DNA of 64,000 nucleotides from Oceanobacillus sp. CFH 90083 (GCF_009389585.1 NZ_VIYG01000009.1:1-64000); one strand, 5' to 3'. Positions 1 to 9,294 are shown, numbered from the stretch's first letter. Made by a program: numbers and translations. Notes: generated by a model from the letters alone, not told the origin.

Positions 1-53
1 TCGCCCCATCGAATACATTTGTGGACAACATTGAACGGTTTACATCCTGTAGG

Positions 54-169
54 TCTGGTGGCGATAGCGAAGTGGTCACACCTGTTCCCATGCCGAACGC
101 AGAAGTTAAGTTCTTCAGCGCCAATGGTAGTTGGGGGTTTCCCCCTGCGAGAGTAGGACGTTGCCAGAC
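54..169 (+). rRNA. rrf: 5S ribosomal RNA
   Basis: A ~116-nt sequence begins TCTGGTGGCGATAGCG and ends in GTTGCCAGAC, so its two ends pair. It contains the conserved CCGAACGCAGAAGTTAAG core and the GGGGGTTTCCCCC and GAGAGTAGGACG segments typical of Firmicute 5S rRNA. Bases 1-53 look like the spacer after a 23S gene that lies upstream of the window. A terminator follows at once and no tRNA follows, so this is the end of an rRNA operon transcribed on the plus strand. The end positions are certain to within a few bases. Confidence 0.97.
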
Positions 170-173
170 AAGT

Positions 174-214
174 CAAAAAGGGCTGTTGCATTTATTGTGA
201 CAGCCCTTTTTAGC
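174..214 (+). terminator. rRNA operon terminator
   Basis: AAAAAGGGCTGT and ACAGCCCTTTTT form a stem around a loop of about 13 nt and end in a T-run. It lies directly downstream of 5S rRNA. Confidence 0.9.
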
Positions 215-279
215 TTTCTTCTCCTTACTTTCTATTCAAAATAAAATAATACCACTAAATCCTAAAACACCCCATATAA

Positions 280-553
280 TTAAATTAATGTAGTTTCCTT
301 CAAAAGTAGATGAAGCCAAGGGTGCAGTATAACCTCTGCCATTGAATAGATTGGCAATACTTCATGAACTAACTGAAGCCATTGCAGCTGCTCTTGAAAC
401 GATTCCTGCCAGTTCGAAGTTGACTTTGCTAAAATATCTTTAATTTGCTCTAATAAAAAAACATGTATTTTAAAGCTAAGACACGCTCCAGCCGCATGAT
501 GTTATCGTCATTGTATAAGCGATGCCCTCCCTCTGTTTTTGGTGAATTAAAAA
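280..553 (-). pseudogene. decayed MerR-family transcriptional regulator
   Basis: Read on the minus strand, bases ~553-463 encode NSPKTEGGHRLYNDDNIMRL followed by ERVLALKYM. This matches the DNA-binding domain of TipA/BmrR-type MerR regulators (family pattern SxxGxRxYxxxDixrLqxI). The frame is then broken by a stop. In another frame, bases ~455-280 continue as LEQIKDILAKSTSNWQES, EQLQWLQLVHEVLP and then TLI-stop, the dimerisation-helix region of such proteins. The normal first ~30 residues (the MxIxEVAxxxGVSxxTLRYY helix-turn-helix) cannot be read upstream. It is therefore an inactivated and truncated relic. I infer pseudogene status from at least one frameshift plus the missing N-terminus. 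Bases 554-645 hold nothing else I can support. Confidence 0.7.
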
Positions 554-645
554 AGGAGTGCCAGAACAGCCTCTATATTTGAAATTAATTGATGTAAGCA
601 GCGATGAGTCTGCATGTGAAATTGAATTTCAGATAAATATTTTAT

Positions 646-683
646 AAAAAAAGAGAAGTAAAACCAAAACTGGATACTTCTCG
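646..683 (-). terminator. terminator of the symporter gene
   Basis: On the minus strand, GAGAAGTA pairs with TACTTCTC around a ~14-nt loop and is followed by seven T residues. It lies just past the stop codon of the gene at 694-1863. Confidence 0.8.
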
Positions 684-693
684 TCCTTCTTTA

Positions 694-1863
694 TTATTTA
701 GATATATTCCAACGGTTGTTCATTGAATCTGTCATGCTTGCAATCGCACCATCTCCAGTGACATTACATGCCGTACCTAAGCTATCTTGAGCTAGATATA
801 GGGCAATCATCAAAGAAACCATTGTCGGCCCAAAGCCTAACATTGATTCAAGCAGCCCGATAGACGCCATTACTGCGCCCCCCGGAACCCCAGGTGCTGC
901 GATCATCGTAACCCCTAATACAAGGAGAAAAGGGAAAACAGCTGCAAATGAAATAGATTCACCTTGTAAAAATAAAACAGCTGATGCACAGCTTAGTAAC
1001 GTAATTGTGCTTCCTGATAAGTGTATATTAGCGAGTAAAGGGATAGTGAAATCAGCAATATTATCTTTCATCTTTAATTTCTTCGCTTGTTCCAAAGTAA
1101 CCGGAATCGTAGCAGCAGAAGATTGGGTTCCAAGTGCTGTAAAATAAGCTGGCAGCATGGTTTTTAACATGATAAAAGGGTTTTGCTTGCTTAAAACTCC
1201 AGCTAACGAATACTGAAAAATCAAGTATAAAACATGTAATAGAATAATCATTACAAAAACAACAGCAAATACCTTTATAATAGAAGCAACTTGACCTGCA
1301 TGTGTCATGTTAGCAAAAATTCCGAAAATATGGATAGGTAATAAAGGAATAATTATTTTACTGATAACCAATTCCACAATGGAACGAAAATCATTGAAAA
1401 CATTTAATAATGCATCATTTTTTAAGGCTGCCATGCCAATCCCTAAAACAAATGCAAGAATAAGTGCAGTAATTACTTCAAAAGGAGGATGCAGTTCAAA
1501 ATGCAAAAATCCTTCAAGCAGCGCATTACTAGGGTCATTAAACATAGTTAATGATTGCCCGCTTAAAATGGCTGGATAAAGATTACTTGCCGCTATAAAA
1601 GCAATAATACCGGCAATAATGGTTGATACATAAGCGAAAAGTGCGGTAACGGATAATAATTTCCCGGCCCCTTTGCCCATGTAGCCAATACCGGGTGCGA
1701 TAAAGCCGATAATAATAAGTGGGATGATAAAGCTTAAAAATTCGCCAAATATATCATTAAAGGTGGCGAACAAGCGAATAAGCCAATCATTCGCAATTAA
1801 TCCGATAACAATACCAAGAGCAATTGCAATAATAATACGTAATAATAGACCAAAACGTTGCAT
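694..1863 (-). CDS. dicarboxylate/amino acid:cation symporter (DAACS/SDF family)
   Basis: This 389-aa integral membrane protein belongs to the glutamate/dicarboxylate:cation symporter family, which moves acidic amino acids, serine/threonine or C4-dicarboxylates inward with Na+ or H+. The serine-rich hairpin tip is QSSAATIPVT at about residues 247-256. It is followed by the NIHLSGSTITL helix and, near the C-terminus, by GDGAIASM, all hallmarks of the substrate/cation site. It is slightly shorter than GltT/GltP (about 410-430 aa). The start has GGAGAG five bases upstream. The gene is monocistronic with its own terminator. Substrate cannot be told from the sequence; a small-neutral-amino-acid (SstT-like) role is possible. 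Confidence 0.9.
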   Translation of the reverse strand: MQRFGLLLRIIIAIALGIVIGLIANDWLIRLFATFNDIFGEFLSFIIPLIIIGFIAPGIGYMGKGAGKLLSVTALFAYVSTIIAGIIAFIAASNLYPAILSGQSLTMFNDPSNALLEGFLHFELHPPFEVITALILAFVLGIGMAALKNDALLNVFNDFRSIVELVISKIIIPLLPIHIFGIFANMTHAGQVASIIKVFAVVFVMIILLHVLYLIFQYSLAGVLSKQNPFIMLKTMLPAYFTALGTQSSAATIPVTLEQAKKLKMKDNIADFTIPLLANIHLSGSTITLLSCASAVLFLQGESISFAAVFPFLLVLGVTMIAAPGVPGGAVMASIGLLESMLGFGPTMVSLMIALYLAQDSLGTACNVTGDGAIASMTDSMNNRWNISK

Positions 1864-1985
1864 AAAAACTCTCCAATCCAGTTTGTGAATTAAATGTAAC
1901 GTGACATAGTATAACTTAAATTTGAAAGGATAGCCAGAGTTTACATTAAAGAGGATAGAAAAGAGAAAGGTTAGCTGATGGTTTA

Positions 1986-2021
1986 TAAAAAAATAGGAAG
2001 TATCACTAAGGATACTTCCAA
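1986..2021 (-). terminator. terminator of the small membrane protein gene
   Basis: On the minus strand GGAAGTATC and GATACTTCC form a 9-bp stem with a ~5-nt loop, followed by TATTTTTTT. It sits just after the 2032-2226 gene. Confidence 0.8.
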
Positions 2022-2031
2022 GTCTGAGATA

Positions 2032-2226
2032 CTAACTCATTCCAAACGGTCCTAATGATTCAGAGTCCTTTTTTCCTGAGGATGCATTTGGCTTTGAGCT
2101 GAAAAAAGGAGCTGCTTGCTGCAGTGCTTGACCTACATTTTGATGTTGATTGGTCATAGAATAGAAAGTGGCTGCACCAATACCGACAGAGGCAACCAAA
2201 GGAATCCAAATGGAGTTCTTTTCCAT
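2032..2226 (-). CDS. small single-pass membrane protein, unknown function
   Basis: This 64-aa protein has one hydrophobic segment (about residues 6-24, WIPLVASVGIGAATFYSM) followed by a polar tail rich in Q, S and K. The C-terminus ends GPFGMS. The reading frame is supported by a good ribosome binding site (GAAGGGAAGGG) ahead of the ATG and by a dedicated terminator just downstream. I do not recognise a named family. Similar short membrane-anchored proteins are common and uncharacterised in Bacillaceae. It lies between a symporter and a flavoprotein on the same strand, but the gaps on either side (about 168 and 116 bp) suggest separate transcription. Confidence 0.7.
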   Translation of the reverse strand: MEKNSIWIPLVASVGIGAATFYSMTNQHQNVGQALQQAAPFFSSKPNASSGKKDSESLGPFGMS

Positions 2227-2342
2227 ACTAGCCCTTCCCTTCGATAAAGTGAAAAAGATAGTTGTTAGAACCTGCCATACCTATAGACGGCTAAGCTCAG
2301 ACAAGCTTATTATTTCCGCAGAAAAATAAATTATGAAAGTTA

Positions 2343-3626
2343 TTAATTAACAATATTCGCTTTTGTATCAAGGGCTGCATTCATGCCGGCAATTCTTCCG
2401 GTAACGAGCGCAGACGTAATATTGTACCCGCCTGTATAGCCGTGTATATCTAAAATTTCTCCACAGAAATATAATCCAGGCATGATTTTTGATTTCATCG
2501 TGTTTGGAACAATTTCTTTAATAGAAATACCTCCGCCAGTGACAAAGGCTTTTTCCATTGGAAGGCTGCCATGTACCTGGAAGGAAAAGTTTTTAATATC
2601 TTTCACAAATTGAAGGGAGGAGCTTTTAGAGATATTGGCACATTTTTGTTCAGGACTAATGCCATGCTTTTCCATCAAGTAATCAAGAAGACGTTCCGGG
2701 ATCATTCCTTTGACGGCATTTTTAAATGCTTTTTTTGGATTTTTTTCAAGAGTATCCTTAACCTGTTTAAATAAATCATCTTTTGCTATTTCCGGTAAAA
2801 TATCCAGATGCATTTCTACCGTATCTCTGCCTCGCATAAGCTCTTTAACAACAAATTGGGAACAGCGTAAAACAGCTGGTCCAGAGATTCCGAAATGGGT
2901 GAAAATCATATCCATTTGATGGGTAATGATTGGCTTACCACGTTTATTTAATACACTTAAACGAATATCTCTTAAAGACAAGCCTTGGAGCTTCTTTTGC
3001 TTAATAAAATCTTCCTTTGAGGTAAGTGCCACTTCTGTCGGGTATAGTGTGGTGACAGTATGACCGGCAGTTTTAGCCCACGGATAGGCATCTCCTGTCG
3101 AACCAGTATGAGGTACAGCTTTTCCACCGGCAGCAATAACAATGGACGCAGCTTTTACGGGATTTTCTTCATCAAGATGTACTGTATGCACATTCTCACC
3201 ATACTCTATCGCAGCTACCTTTGTATTCATCTTTACTGTAACACCTTGTTCTTTCAATTGATGAATGAGTGCATTGACGACATCCATCGCTTTATTTGAT
3301 TTTGGGAACATTCTGCCGTGATCTTCTTCCTTTAGTGCAATGCCCAGTCCTTCAAAATAATCAATAATGTCATAATTATTAAATACAGAAAAAGCACTAT
3401 ATAGGAACTTTCCATTACCAGGAATATGTTTTATCACTTCCTCCTGGGGCAGACGGTTGGTTACATTACAGCGTCCGCCTCCGGAGATGGCTAGCTTCTT
3501 GCCAAGCTTTTTTCCTTTTTCAATAAGCAGTGTTTTTGCACCATGCTCAGCAGCTGAAATGGCAGCCATTAATCCGGAAGGTCCGCCGCCAATAACAATA
3601 ACATCATAATTCAAGAGTTTTCTCAT
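2343..3626 (-). CDS. ytfP: NAD(P)/FAD-dependent oxidoreductase, HI0933/BaiN/YtfP family
   Basis: A flavoprotein of about 427 aa. The N-terminal dinucleotide fold is [16 protein letters not shown] within the first ~25 residues. The family motif GGGRCNVTN follows at about residues 53-61. The C-terminal FAD-contact region reads [10 protein letters not shown] and [16 protein letters not shown]. The family reduces C=C or keto groups on unknown substrates and is related to bile-acid reductase BaiN. The open frame extends upstream to 3686, but the family starts shortly before YDVIVIGG. I place the start at the ATG of MRKLLNYD; a TTG four codons later (3614) is better spaced from the AAAGGA site and is an alternative. 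It is transcribed divergently from the flippase gene at 3838. Confidence 0.88.
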   Translation of the reverse strand: MRKLLNYDVIVIGGGPSGLMAAISAAEHGAKTLLIEKGKKLGKKLAISGGGRCNVTNRLPQEEVIKHIPGNGKFLYSAFSVFNNYDIIDYFEGLGIALKEEDHGRMFPKSNKAMDVVNALIHQLKEQGVTVKMNTKVAAIEYGENVHTVHLDEENPVKAASIVIAAGGKAVPHTGSTGDAYPWAKTAGHTVTTLYPTEVALTSKEDFIKQKKLQGLSLRDIRLSVLNKRGKPIITHQMDMIFTHFGISGPAVLRCSQFVVKELMRGRDTVEMHLDILPEIAKDDLFKQVKDTLEKNPKKAFKNAVKGMIPERLLDYLMEKHGISPEQKCANISKSSSLQFVKDIKNFSFQVHGSLPMEKAFVTGGGISIKEIVPNTMKSKIMPGLYFCGEILDIHGYTGGYNITSALVTGRIAGMNAALDTKANIVN

Positions 3627-3837
3627 TCCTTTCTTTCTTATGCGTATCGTAGCATTTTCTAAAGAAATGTACAATATGTATAGCATTCAATCATAACATT
3701 CAAGAGTTTTTATAGGATTTGTCGATTTTTAGCAAATTAAATCAAAGAAAGCAATCGAAAAGTATGCTAAAATTAATAGGAAGTGCTAAAATAAAGCAAT
3801 CTATTTTATTAATCTAATTGTAGGTGAAAAAGTTACA

Positions 3838-5460
3838 ATGTCAAATATGCTAAGGGGAACGATGCTGTTATCAGGTGCATCGTTCCTGTCCAGATTTTTA
3901 GGAATGATTTTTGTTATACCGTTTTTTGCAATCGTTGGTACGACAGGCAGTGCGCTGTTTGTATATGCGTATACACCTTATAGTATTTTTATTAGTTTAT
4001 CTACAGTTGGAATCCCTGCTGCTGTATCGAAATTCGTGTCTAAATATAACGCTTTAGGCGATTATCAAATTGGGATGCGAATGTTTCGTGCTGGAAGTAT
4101 ATTAATGCTTGGGACTGGTACTGTTGCATTTCTTGTGATGTTTTTATCGGCAGATTGGATAGGAGCATACCAGATTCAAGGAGAAGAGGGACCGATTACC
4201 TCAGAGGATATTGCCTTTGTTATTCGGATGGTCAGTTTTGCTTTAATTGTCATTCCGGCAATGAGTATTGTCCGAGGTTTTTTTCAGGGGAATCAATCGA
4301 TGGGACCGACGGCTATCTCACAGACTGTAGAACAAATTGTACGTATCATCGCTATTTTAGTCGGCTCCTATATTATTGTAAGTTATTTTAACGGGTCGAT
4401 TACATTGGCAGTCGGCTTTGCTGCATTTGCTGCATTAATTGGTGCGATTGCATCATGTTTCGTTCTATTTTGGTATTGGAGAAAGAGAAAACCATATATT
4501 GATAAGCAAATTGCGAAACAGACAACAACACATGACTTTCGTACAGTTGATCTATTTAAGGAATTATTCCGCTATGCCGGTCCATTTGTATTAGTCGGCT
4601 TAGCAATTCCGTTGTATCAGCTTGTCGATCAGTTTACATTTCAGCCTGCCATGGTTGCCAGTGGCAGAGGAGCAACATATGATACGGAATTAGCTGTGAT
4701 TAATAATTTAGGTCATAAAATAATTATTATTCCAATGACGATTGCTACGGGATTATCTATGGCAATGCTTCCGTCATTAACGAATGCTTTTACACAAAAT
4801 GATCAGCCTGCTTATACGAAGCTTATTAATCAGGCACTTCAGGTTATAATGGTTTTTGTTATTCCGGCAGCTGCGGGGATTGCGATCCTTTCTGATGAAA
4901 TTTTTGGCTCTTTATTTACATTGGAAGATATTGAGATTACCGGATCATTAATGGCATGGTATGCTCCAGTAGCATTACTGTTTGGGCTGATTACCGTTAC
5001 AGCAGGGATGCTGCAGGGGGTTAACCAGCAGAATTATGCGGTTGTCAGCTTACTGGCCGGCTTGTTAGTCAAAGTAATATTTAACAGTCAGTTTATTCAT
5101 CTGTTCGGCGGTAAGGGCGCAATTTTAGGTACGGCGATTGCAGCAGGAATTGCCGTTGGACTCAATTTAGCACGATTAAAACGAACCGTGAATTTTTCAT
5201 TTAAACAAACAATTAAACGAACAATTTTAATATTGATTTTTACAGGAATGATGTGCTTCGTTATTGTTGTTTTAAAATTTGTTTTCGGCCTCTTCCTGCC
5301 ATATCAGGAAGTACGCTGGGCAACGACTATTATGCTCTTAATCGGCATATCTGCTGGCGGGTTGTCTTATCTCTTTTTAGCGTATAAATCCACTTTGCTG
5401 GATCATATTTTTAATGGAAGTGTACCAGGCTTAAATCGATTAAAGCGCATGAAAAGATAA
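3838..5460 (+). CDS. ytgP: polysaccharide/lipid II flippase-like MOP protein (YtgP, MurJ-type)
   Basis: A 540-aa protein with about 14 predicted membrane helices. It opens with a typical MOP-superfamily segment (SGASFLSRFLGMIFVIPF, residues 13-30) that is conserved in SpoVB/YtgP/MurJ proteins. The length matches B. subtilis YtgP (about 544 aa), which can substitute for MurJ in flipping lipid II across the membrane. SpoVB and YabM paralogues cannot be excluded, but the downstream genes (RsuA-type synthase, ThpR, the trmB block) are those around ytgP. A TAGGTG site precedes the ATG. The next gene begins 22 bp downstream with its own AAAAGGAG site, so co-transcription is likely. Confidence 0.88.
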   Translation: MSNMLRGTMLLSGASFLSRFLGMIFVIPFFAIVGTTGSALFVYAYTPYSIFISLSTVGIPAAVSKFVSKYNALGDYQIGMRMFRAGSILMLGTGTVAFLVMFLSADWIGAYQIQGEEGPITSEDIAFVIRMVSFALIVIPAMSIVRGFFQGNQSMGPTAISQTVEQIVRIIAILVGSYIIVSYFNGSITLAVGFAAFAALIGAIASCFVLFWYWRKRKPYIDKQIAKQTTTHDFRTVDLFKELFRYAGPFVLVGLAIPLYQLVDQFTFQPAMVASGRGATYDTELAVINNLGHKIIIIPMTIATGLSMAMLPSLTNAFTQNDQPAYTKLINQALQVIMVFVIPAAAGIAILSDEIFGSLFTLEDIEITGSLMAWYAPVALLFGLITVTAGMLQGVNQQNYAVVSLLAGLLVKVIFNSQFIHLFGGKGAILGTAIAAGIAVGLNLARLKRTVNFSFKQTIKRTILILIFTGMMCFVIVVLKFVFGLFLPYQEVRWATTIMLLIGISAGGLSYLFLAYKSTLLDHIFNGSVPGLNRLKRMKR

Positions 5461-5482
5461 AAGTAAAAGGAGTTTCTTTCAT

Positions 5483-6217
5483 ATGCGATTAGATAAATTA
5501 TTAGCAAATATGGGTGTCGGAAGCAGGAAAGAAGTAAAACAGCTGCTGAAAGCGAAAAAAGTCACTTTAAATGAGAAAATAGTCAAAGATGGCTCCGTCC
5601 AGGTAAATCCGGACAAGGACAGTATATGTGTAGAAGGAGAACCGGTTATTTATCAGAAATTTATCTACTTAATGCTGCATAAGCCTTCCGGTGTTGTGTC
5701 AGCAACCGTGGATACCAAGGATAAAACAGTCATTGACTTATTATCGGAACAGGAGAGACATTTTCAGCCTTTTCCGGTAGGCAGGCTGGATAAGGATACA
5801 GAAGGGCTATTGTTAATTACAAATGATGGGGAGCTGGCGCATCGACTTACCTCGCCTAACAAAAATGTATCGAAAATGTATCGGGCAAAGGTAAAGGGGG
5901 AACTGCCGGCAAATGTTATTCAACAATTCGCTGCAGGTGTAAAACTGGAAGATGGCTATGTTACAAAATCAGCGAAACTGGATATACTATCAGCAAACGA
6001 GGAGCAGGGGAGTTCTGAAGTGCAAATAGAAATAACAGAAGGAAAATTCCATCAAATTAAGCGTATGTTTGCGGCGGTCGATTGTAAAGTAACCTATTTA
6101 AAGCGGTATCGGATGGGGACATTAACTCTGGACAGTCAACTGCCGCCGGGAGCTTACCGCCCGCTGACAGAACAAGAAATGGATGATTGCTTCCGTTTGA
6201 ACAATAAGGAGTTTTAG
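5483..6217 (+). CDS. ytzG: 16S rRNA pseudouridine synthase, RsuA family
   Basis: A 244-aa RNA-modifying enzyme. Residues 1-60 form an S4 RNA-binding domain (MRLDKLLANMGVGSRKEV). The catalytic domain carries the family motif GRLDKDTEGLLLITNDGEL, whose Asp103 would be the nucleophile that isomerises uridine. RsuA makes pseudouridine 516 in 16S rRNA. The closely related RluB/RluE branch acts on 23S rRNA; gene order with ytgP favours the YtzG/RsuA assignment. The stop codon is followed two bases later by the next ATG, which indicates translational coupling. Confidence 0.9.
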   Translation: MRLDKLLANMGVGSRKEVKQLLKAKKVTLNEKIVKDGSVQVNPDKDSICVEGEPVIYQKFIYLMLHKPSGVVSATVDTKDKTVIDLLSEQERHFQPFPVGRLDKDTEGLLLITNDGELAHRLTSPNKNVSKMYRAKVKGELPANVIQQFAAGVKLEDGYVTKSAKLDILSANEEQGSSEVQIEITEGKFHQIKRMFAAVDCKVTYLKRYRMGTLTLDSQLPPGAYRPLTEQEMDDCFRLNNKEF

Positions 6218-6219
6218 CC

Positions 6220-6789
6220 ATGTCTCATTATTTTATAGGTATTCAGATCAAGCCGGAATGGGCAAAGGTATTATCAGAATGGCAGAAAGAGCTGGTGTAT
6301 CGCCTTCCATATAAGCAATGGACGGATAAGTTAGATTTTCATATAACATTGGTTTTTTTGGGAAACATAGATGAAAAGTCGCTTGATGCTCTTCGCAACG
6401 GGCTTCAGGCGGTAACAGCCTATGCGCCATTTACTTTAAAAAAATCAAAATTAGGGACTTTTGGGAATAAGCAGCAGCCAAGAGTGTTATGGCTGGGGAT
6501 TGAGAATAATTCCATATTAAGTAAGATACAAAAGCAAGTTGTTCAAACCTGTGAAACGGTTGGCTATAGAAAAGAGAAAAGGATGTATACGCCTCATATT
6601 ACCATAGGAAAGAAATGGACTGAGCAGGAGAAAACGTTAACAGCGAATGGCTGGAATGACATATTGTCTGGTATGCCTTTCTTAGATGAAGCATTCCAGG
6701 TGGATGCTATTCATTTATATAAAGTACATCCTGCGTCTAAGCCAAAATATGAGATTATCCAAAGCTTTCCATTGCGTGGTGAGGAATAA
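6220..6789 (+). CDS. thpR: RNA 2',3'-cyclic phosphodiesterase (ThpR, 2H family; YtlP)
   Basis: A 189-aa member of the 2H phosphoesterase superfamily. The two catalytic tetrapeptides are present: HITL at residues 41-44 and HITI at residues 126-129, spaced as in ThpR/LigT. The enzyme opens 2',3'-cyclic phosphates at RNA ends (historically called 2'-5' RNA ligase). It starts two bases after the RsuA-type gene within the same operon. Length and motif spacing are normal. Confidence 0.92.
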   Translation: MSHYFIGIQIKPEWAKVLSEWQKELVYRLPYKQWTDKLDFHITLVFLGNIDEKSLDALRNGLQAVTAYAPFTLKKSKLGTFGNKQQPRVLWLGIENNSILSKIQKQVVQTCETVGYRKEKRMYTPHITIGKKWTEQEKTLTANGWNDILSGMPFLDEAFQVDAIHLYKVHPASKPKYEIIQSFPLRGEE

Positions 6790-6877
6790 AGGTATGTAAG
6801 TTGGAGGGAAAATAGGTAAACAGCAGTTTACAGGATTTTTTAATGGCGGGATAAGGATAAAAGCTTTTAATTTTTTT

Positions 6878-6909
6878 GACAGACAAAAGGTTTAGTATTG
6901 GTGTCTGTC
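6878..6909. promoter_or_regulatory. inverted repeat upstream of the ytlQ-like gene
   Basis: GACAGACA and TGTCTGTC form a perfect 8-bp inverted repeat with a 16-bp spacer. A TTGACA hexamer overlaps the left arm. It lies in the 174-bp gap before 6964 and could be an operator or a leader hairpin. There is no T-run, so it is not a terminator. Confidence 0.35.
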
Positions 6910-6963
6910 GCAAGGCATAAACGCTTTTAGCCGATGAAAAGGAAAGAGGAGAGAATAGGGTAA

Positions 6964-7905
6964 ATGGCACAGTTAATCAAGCTGCAGGATTATATTTCTA
7001 GATATGCGTGGGATACCTATCGCTATCCCACGCAATATATCAGACAAAAGAAAGAGCAATGGGAATGCTTCTATTCAGAGTGGCTTGCCCCTTCTCAGCA
7101 GGAAGAGATAAATATAGAAGAGCACATAGAGGTTGAAGATGCAAAGGCAAAAAATTCTTTTCTGCAAAAATGGAAAGAGCGGTTCATCAAGTCGTCCGTT
7201 TCTGTAGAGGATTTAACACCTGATGAGGAGATAGTCAAACGAAATAAACCACCACTTAAGCTCCCTGAGACAGAAGAAGCGTTGAAGCAGGTTTTTCTGG
7301 ACAGGTTACTGGAAATCCAGTTGAAATGGGCCTCATCTACTGTGTCTCAGGTTTCTGTCGTTGATTCAAGTTATTATAATGACCCGCTGTTACGATTTTT
7401 GCTGCAGCGCTTTCCTGATACATATCTTGTGATGTACCGGCCGATATTTGCTGTTAAACAGGCAGCCGTCGAAACAGATATTATTCTTATTACACCAATT
7501 GGGATAGAGATACTGTCATTTGTGGAATTAGAGACAAATGAAGTGATTATGGCCGGAGATGAGCGTACATGGACAATTACTGCTCAAAAAAATGAAGAGC
7601 CAGGTCGTCTTGTTAATCCATTAATTTCATTAAAACGGTCGGAAAAATGGATTGAAAGGTTTTTAAAAGCAGAGAATATAAATATCCCTATTAAAAAAGT
7701 CGTTATTTCCAGAACGAACCATATTCTCTATGCAACAGCACCCTACCAGACGGAAATCATCGACAAGCTCACTTTTCCGGAATGGTTTCAAGAAAAAAGA
7801 ACGGTTCATTTGCCGCTTAAAAAGAGACAGCTCAATGTGGCGGAGTCTTTATTAAGAAACAGTTTATCCTATTCTTTCCCAAGACCGGAATGGGAAGAGG
7901 AATAA
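6964..7905 (+). CDS. ytlQ: YtlQ-like protein with a NERD-like nuclease-related region
   Basis: A 313-aa soluble protein of unknown function. The middle part (about residues 165-255) has the pattern of nuclease-related NERD domains. It reads DIILITPIGIEILSFVE, a conserved W in RTWTIT, an NPL motif (LVNPLISLKRS), then a long helix and the KKVVISRTNHI strand. Catalytic residues are not convincingly retained, so enzymatic activity is doubtful. The N-terminal ~110 residues are charged and helical. Position after thpR and before ytmP-ytzH-trmB is the position of ytlQ in B. subtilis. The start is the ATG of MAQLIKLQDYI, preceded by GGAGAGAATAGGGTAA. Confidence 0.72.
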   Translation: MAQLIKLQDYISRYAWDTYRYPTQYIRQKKEQWECFYSEWLAPSQQEEINIEEHIEVEDAKAKNSFLQKWKERFIKSSVSVEDLTPDEEIVKRNKPPLKLPETEEALKQVFLDRLLEIQLKWASSTVSQVSVVDSSYYNDPLLRFLLQRFPDTYLVMYRPIFAVKQAAVETDIILITPIGIEILSFVELETNEVIMAGDERTWTITAQKNEEPGRLVNPLISLKRSEKWIERFLKAENINIPIKKVVISRTNHILYATAPYQTEIIDKLTFPEWFQEKRTVHLPLKKRQLNVAESLLRNSLSYSFPRPEWEEE

Positions 7906-7968
7906 GCGGCAATGTACTCGATTAATTGAAGTTTCAATTTATTTTAATATCATTGATAACTTACATAG

Positions 7969-8002
7969 ATATTGTAATTTTGATCATTTCTAGATACAAT
8001 AT
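7969..8002. promoter_or_regulatory. inverted repeat, possible operator
   Basis: ATATTGTA and TACAATAT form a perfect 8-bp inverted repeat with an 18-bp spacer. A second palindrome, AATTGAAGTTTCAATT, lies just upstream at 7924-7939. Both are in the 270-bp gap before ytmP. Their function is unknown. Confidence 0.3.
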
Positions 8003-8175
8003 AGACTTAACACGTTAAAAAGAATACTATTATTTATCGCAAATAGAGAAGGATTGCTTGTCTATCTGGCGAGAAGGATTCATGATAAACAGATAAAAAG
8101 CAAGAATGGTCTATGGGTAAATAAAGATTTTTCGGACGATCCTTGAATGCTAATTTTGAAAGATGGGAAGACATT

Positions 8176-8994
8176 ATGATTAACTGGCTCGAACATGCTT
8201 TAGGTACAGGGTGGCTTGTCAGACCGGCTGGCGGTTTAACTGGCGAGGCATTTATAGCTGAAAAAAATGGGAAGCGATTGTTTTTGAAACGAAACACATC
8301 GCCCTTCTTAGCGGTACTCTCTGCTGAAGGTATTGTACCAAAGCTTATTTGGACAAAGAGAATAGAAAATGGTGATGTTATTACCGCTCAGGAATGGCTG
8401 GAAGGGCGTTCTTTGAATGAGAAAGAAATGAAGCAGCAGGCTGTGGCTGATTTATTGTATAAAATACATCATTCTTCTGAATTAATGCATATGCTCTTGA
8501 AAATGGAGAAAAAACCGACAACCTCAGATGAAAGTTTCTCACAGCTATGTATACAGTTAGAAGAGAAGGGGTTAACTGGTGAGCAGGAAGCAGTACGGGA
8601 AGCGATTGGTTTGCTGGAGATGATGCTTCCTTATACGAGGAATCAAAAGCTGGCAGTGTGTCATTGTGATATGAATCATAATAATTTAATTTTAACAAAA
8701 GAAAATATCATTTATTTAATTGATTGGGATAATGCAACCATCGCTGATCCAGCAACGGATATTGGTATGCTCTTAAAGTGGTATATTCCAAAGGATGATT
8801 GGAAAGAGTGGCTTATCAATTACGGAATCAACCCGGACAGACAATGGTTTATTCGCATGTACTGGTATCTTTTGCAGGATAATCTGCAATTCTTATGCTG
8901 GCACTTTGACCGCAAGGAGAGTGAGAAAGTCCAGCAAAGATTAAAGGAATTACAGGAAATTAACCGGTCCATTAAAGATTTTATCGTGTCATAA
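8176..8994 (+). CDS. ytmP: phosphotransferase family protein YtmP (APH/choline-kinase fold)
   Basis: This ~272-aa kinase-fold protein has an N-terminal glycine-rich strand (GGLTGEAFIAE) and the ATP-lysine strand RLFLKRN. The catalytic loop is CHCDMNHNNLIL (about residues 162-173), and the metal-binding LIDWDNA lies at 182-188. The usual HGD of aminoglycoside/choline kinases is HCD here, which still retains the Asp. The likely substrate is a small alcohol or sugar; an antibiotic-resistance role is not implied. I chose the ATG of MINWLEHALGTGW, since the upstream extension in the open frame does not match the family. Gene order with ytzH and trmB is as in B. subtilis. Confidence 0.85.
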   Translation: MINWLEHALGTGWLVRPAGGLTGEAFIAEKNGKRLFLKRNTSPFLAVLSAEGIVPKLIWTKRIENGDVITAQEWLEGRSLNEKEMKQQAVADLLYKIHHSSELMHMLLKMEKKPTTSDESFSQLCIQLEEKGLTGEQEAVREAIGLLEMMLPYTRNQKLAVCHCDMNHNNLILTKENIIYLIDWDNATIADPATDIGMLLKWYIPKDDWKEWLINYGINPDRQWFIRMYWYLLQDNLQFLCWHFDRKESEKVQQRLKELQEINRSIKDFIVS

Positions 8995-9012
8995 ACGGTG
9001 GCGTATCCGCGC

Positions 9013-9294
9013 TTAGAGATGTTGCTGGACAGTATTAATCCAATGAGAAAATTGATCCTGATGATGATCGATATGCCTGGATAGGTCAGATGTGGAAATG
9101 CCTTCCTTGCCATATTGATGAATACTTGTCAGAACGTTTTGGATATCCTCACCAGCTAATTCTTTTTGAGCTAATATGGACGCAGCGAGCCGTTCTAGTT
9201 GAGCATGTTCATTAGCGGATACGGAGGAATTAGAATGATGCTCGTCCAAAATATCACAGAGTAATTGCAGTTTATTTTGTATAGATAATTGCAT
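9013..9294 (-). CDS. ytzH: YtzH-like protein
   Basis: A 93-aa, largely helical acidic/polar protein without membrane segments. It lies on the opposite strand between ytmP and trmB, exactly the arrangement of ytzH in B. subtilis. The start ATG is preceded by a GAGGTGAATTC site. No enzymatic motif is visible. The family is of unknown function. It converges with ytmP (18-bp gap) and diverges from trmB. Confidence 0.8.
   Translation of the reverse strand: MQLSIQNKLQLLCDILDEHHSNSSVSANEHAQLERLAASILAQKELAGEDIQNVLTSIHQYGKEGISTSDLSRHIDHHQDQFSHWINTVQQHL

Noticed and set aside
1-170. tRNA cluster next to 5S rRNA
   Set aside because: I looked for the GTTCGANTC arm and clover-leaf stems after 5S and found only a terminator.
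8034-8297. 87-aa minus-strand frame overlapping the start of ytmP
   Set aside because: It overlaps the conserved N-terminus of ytmP and has no coding support.
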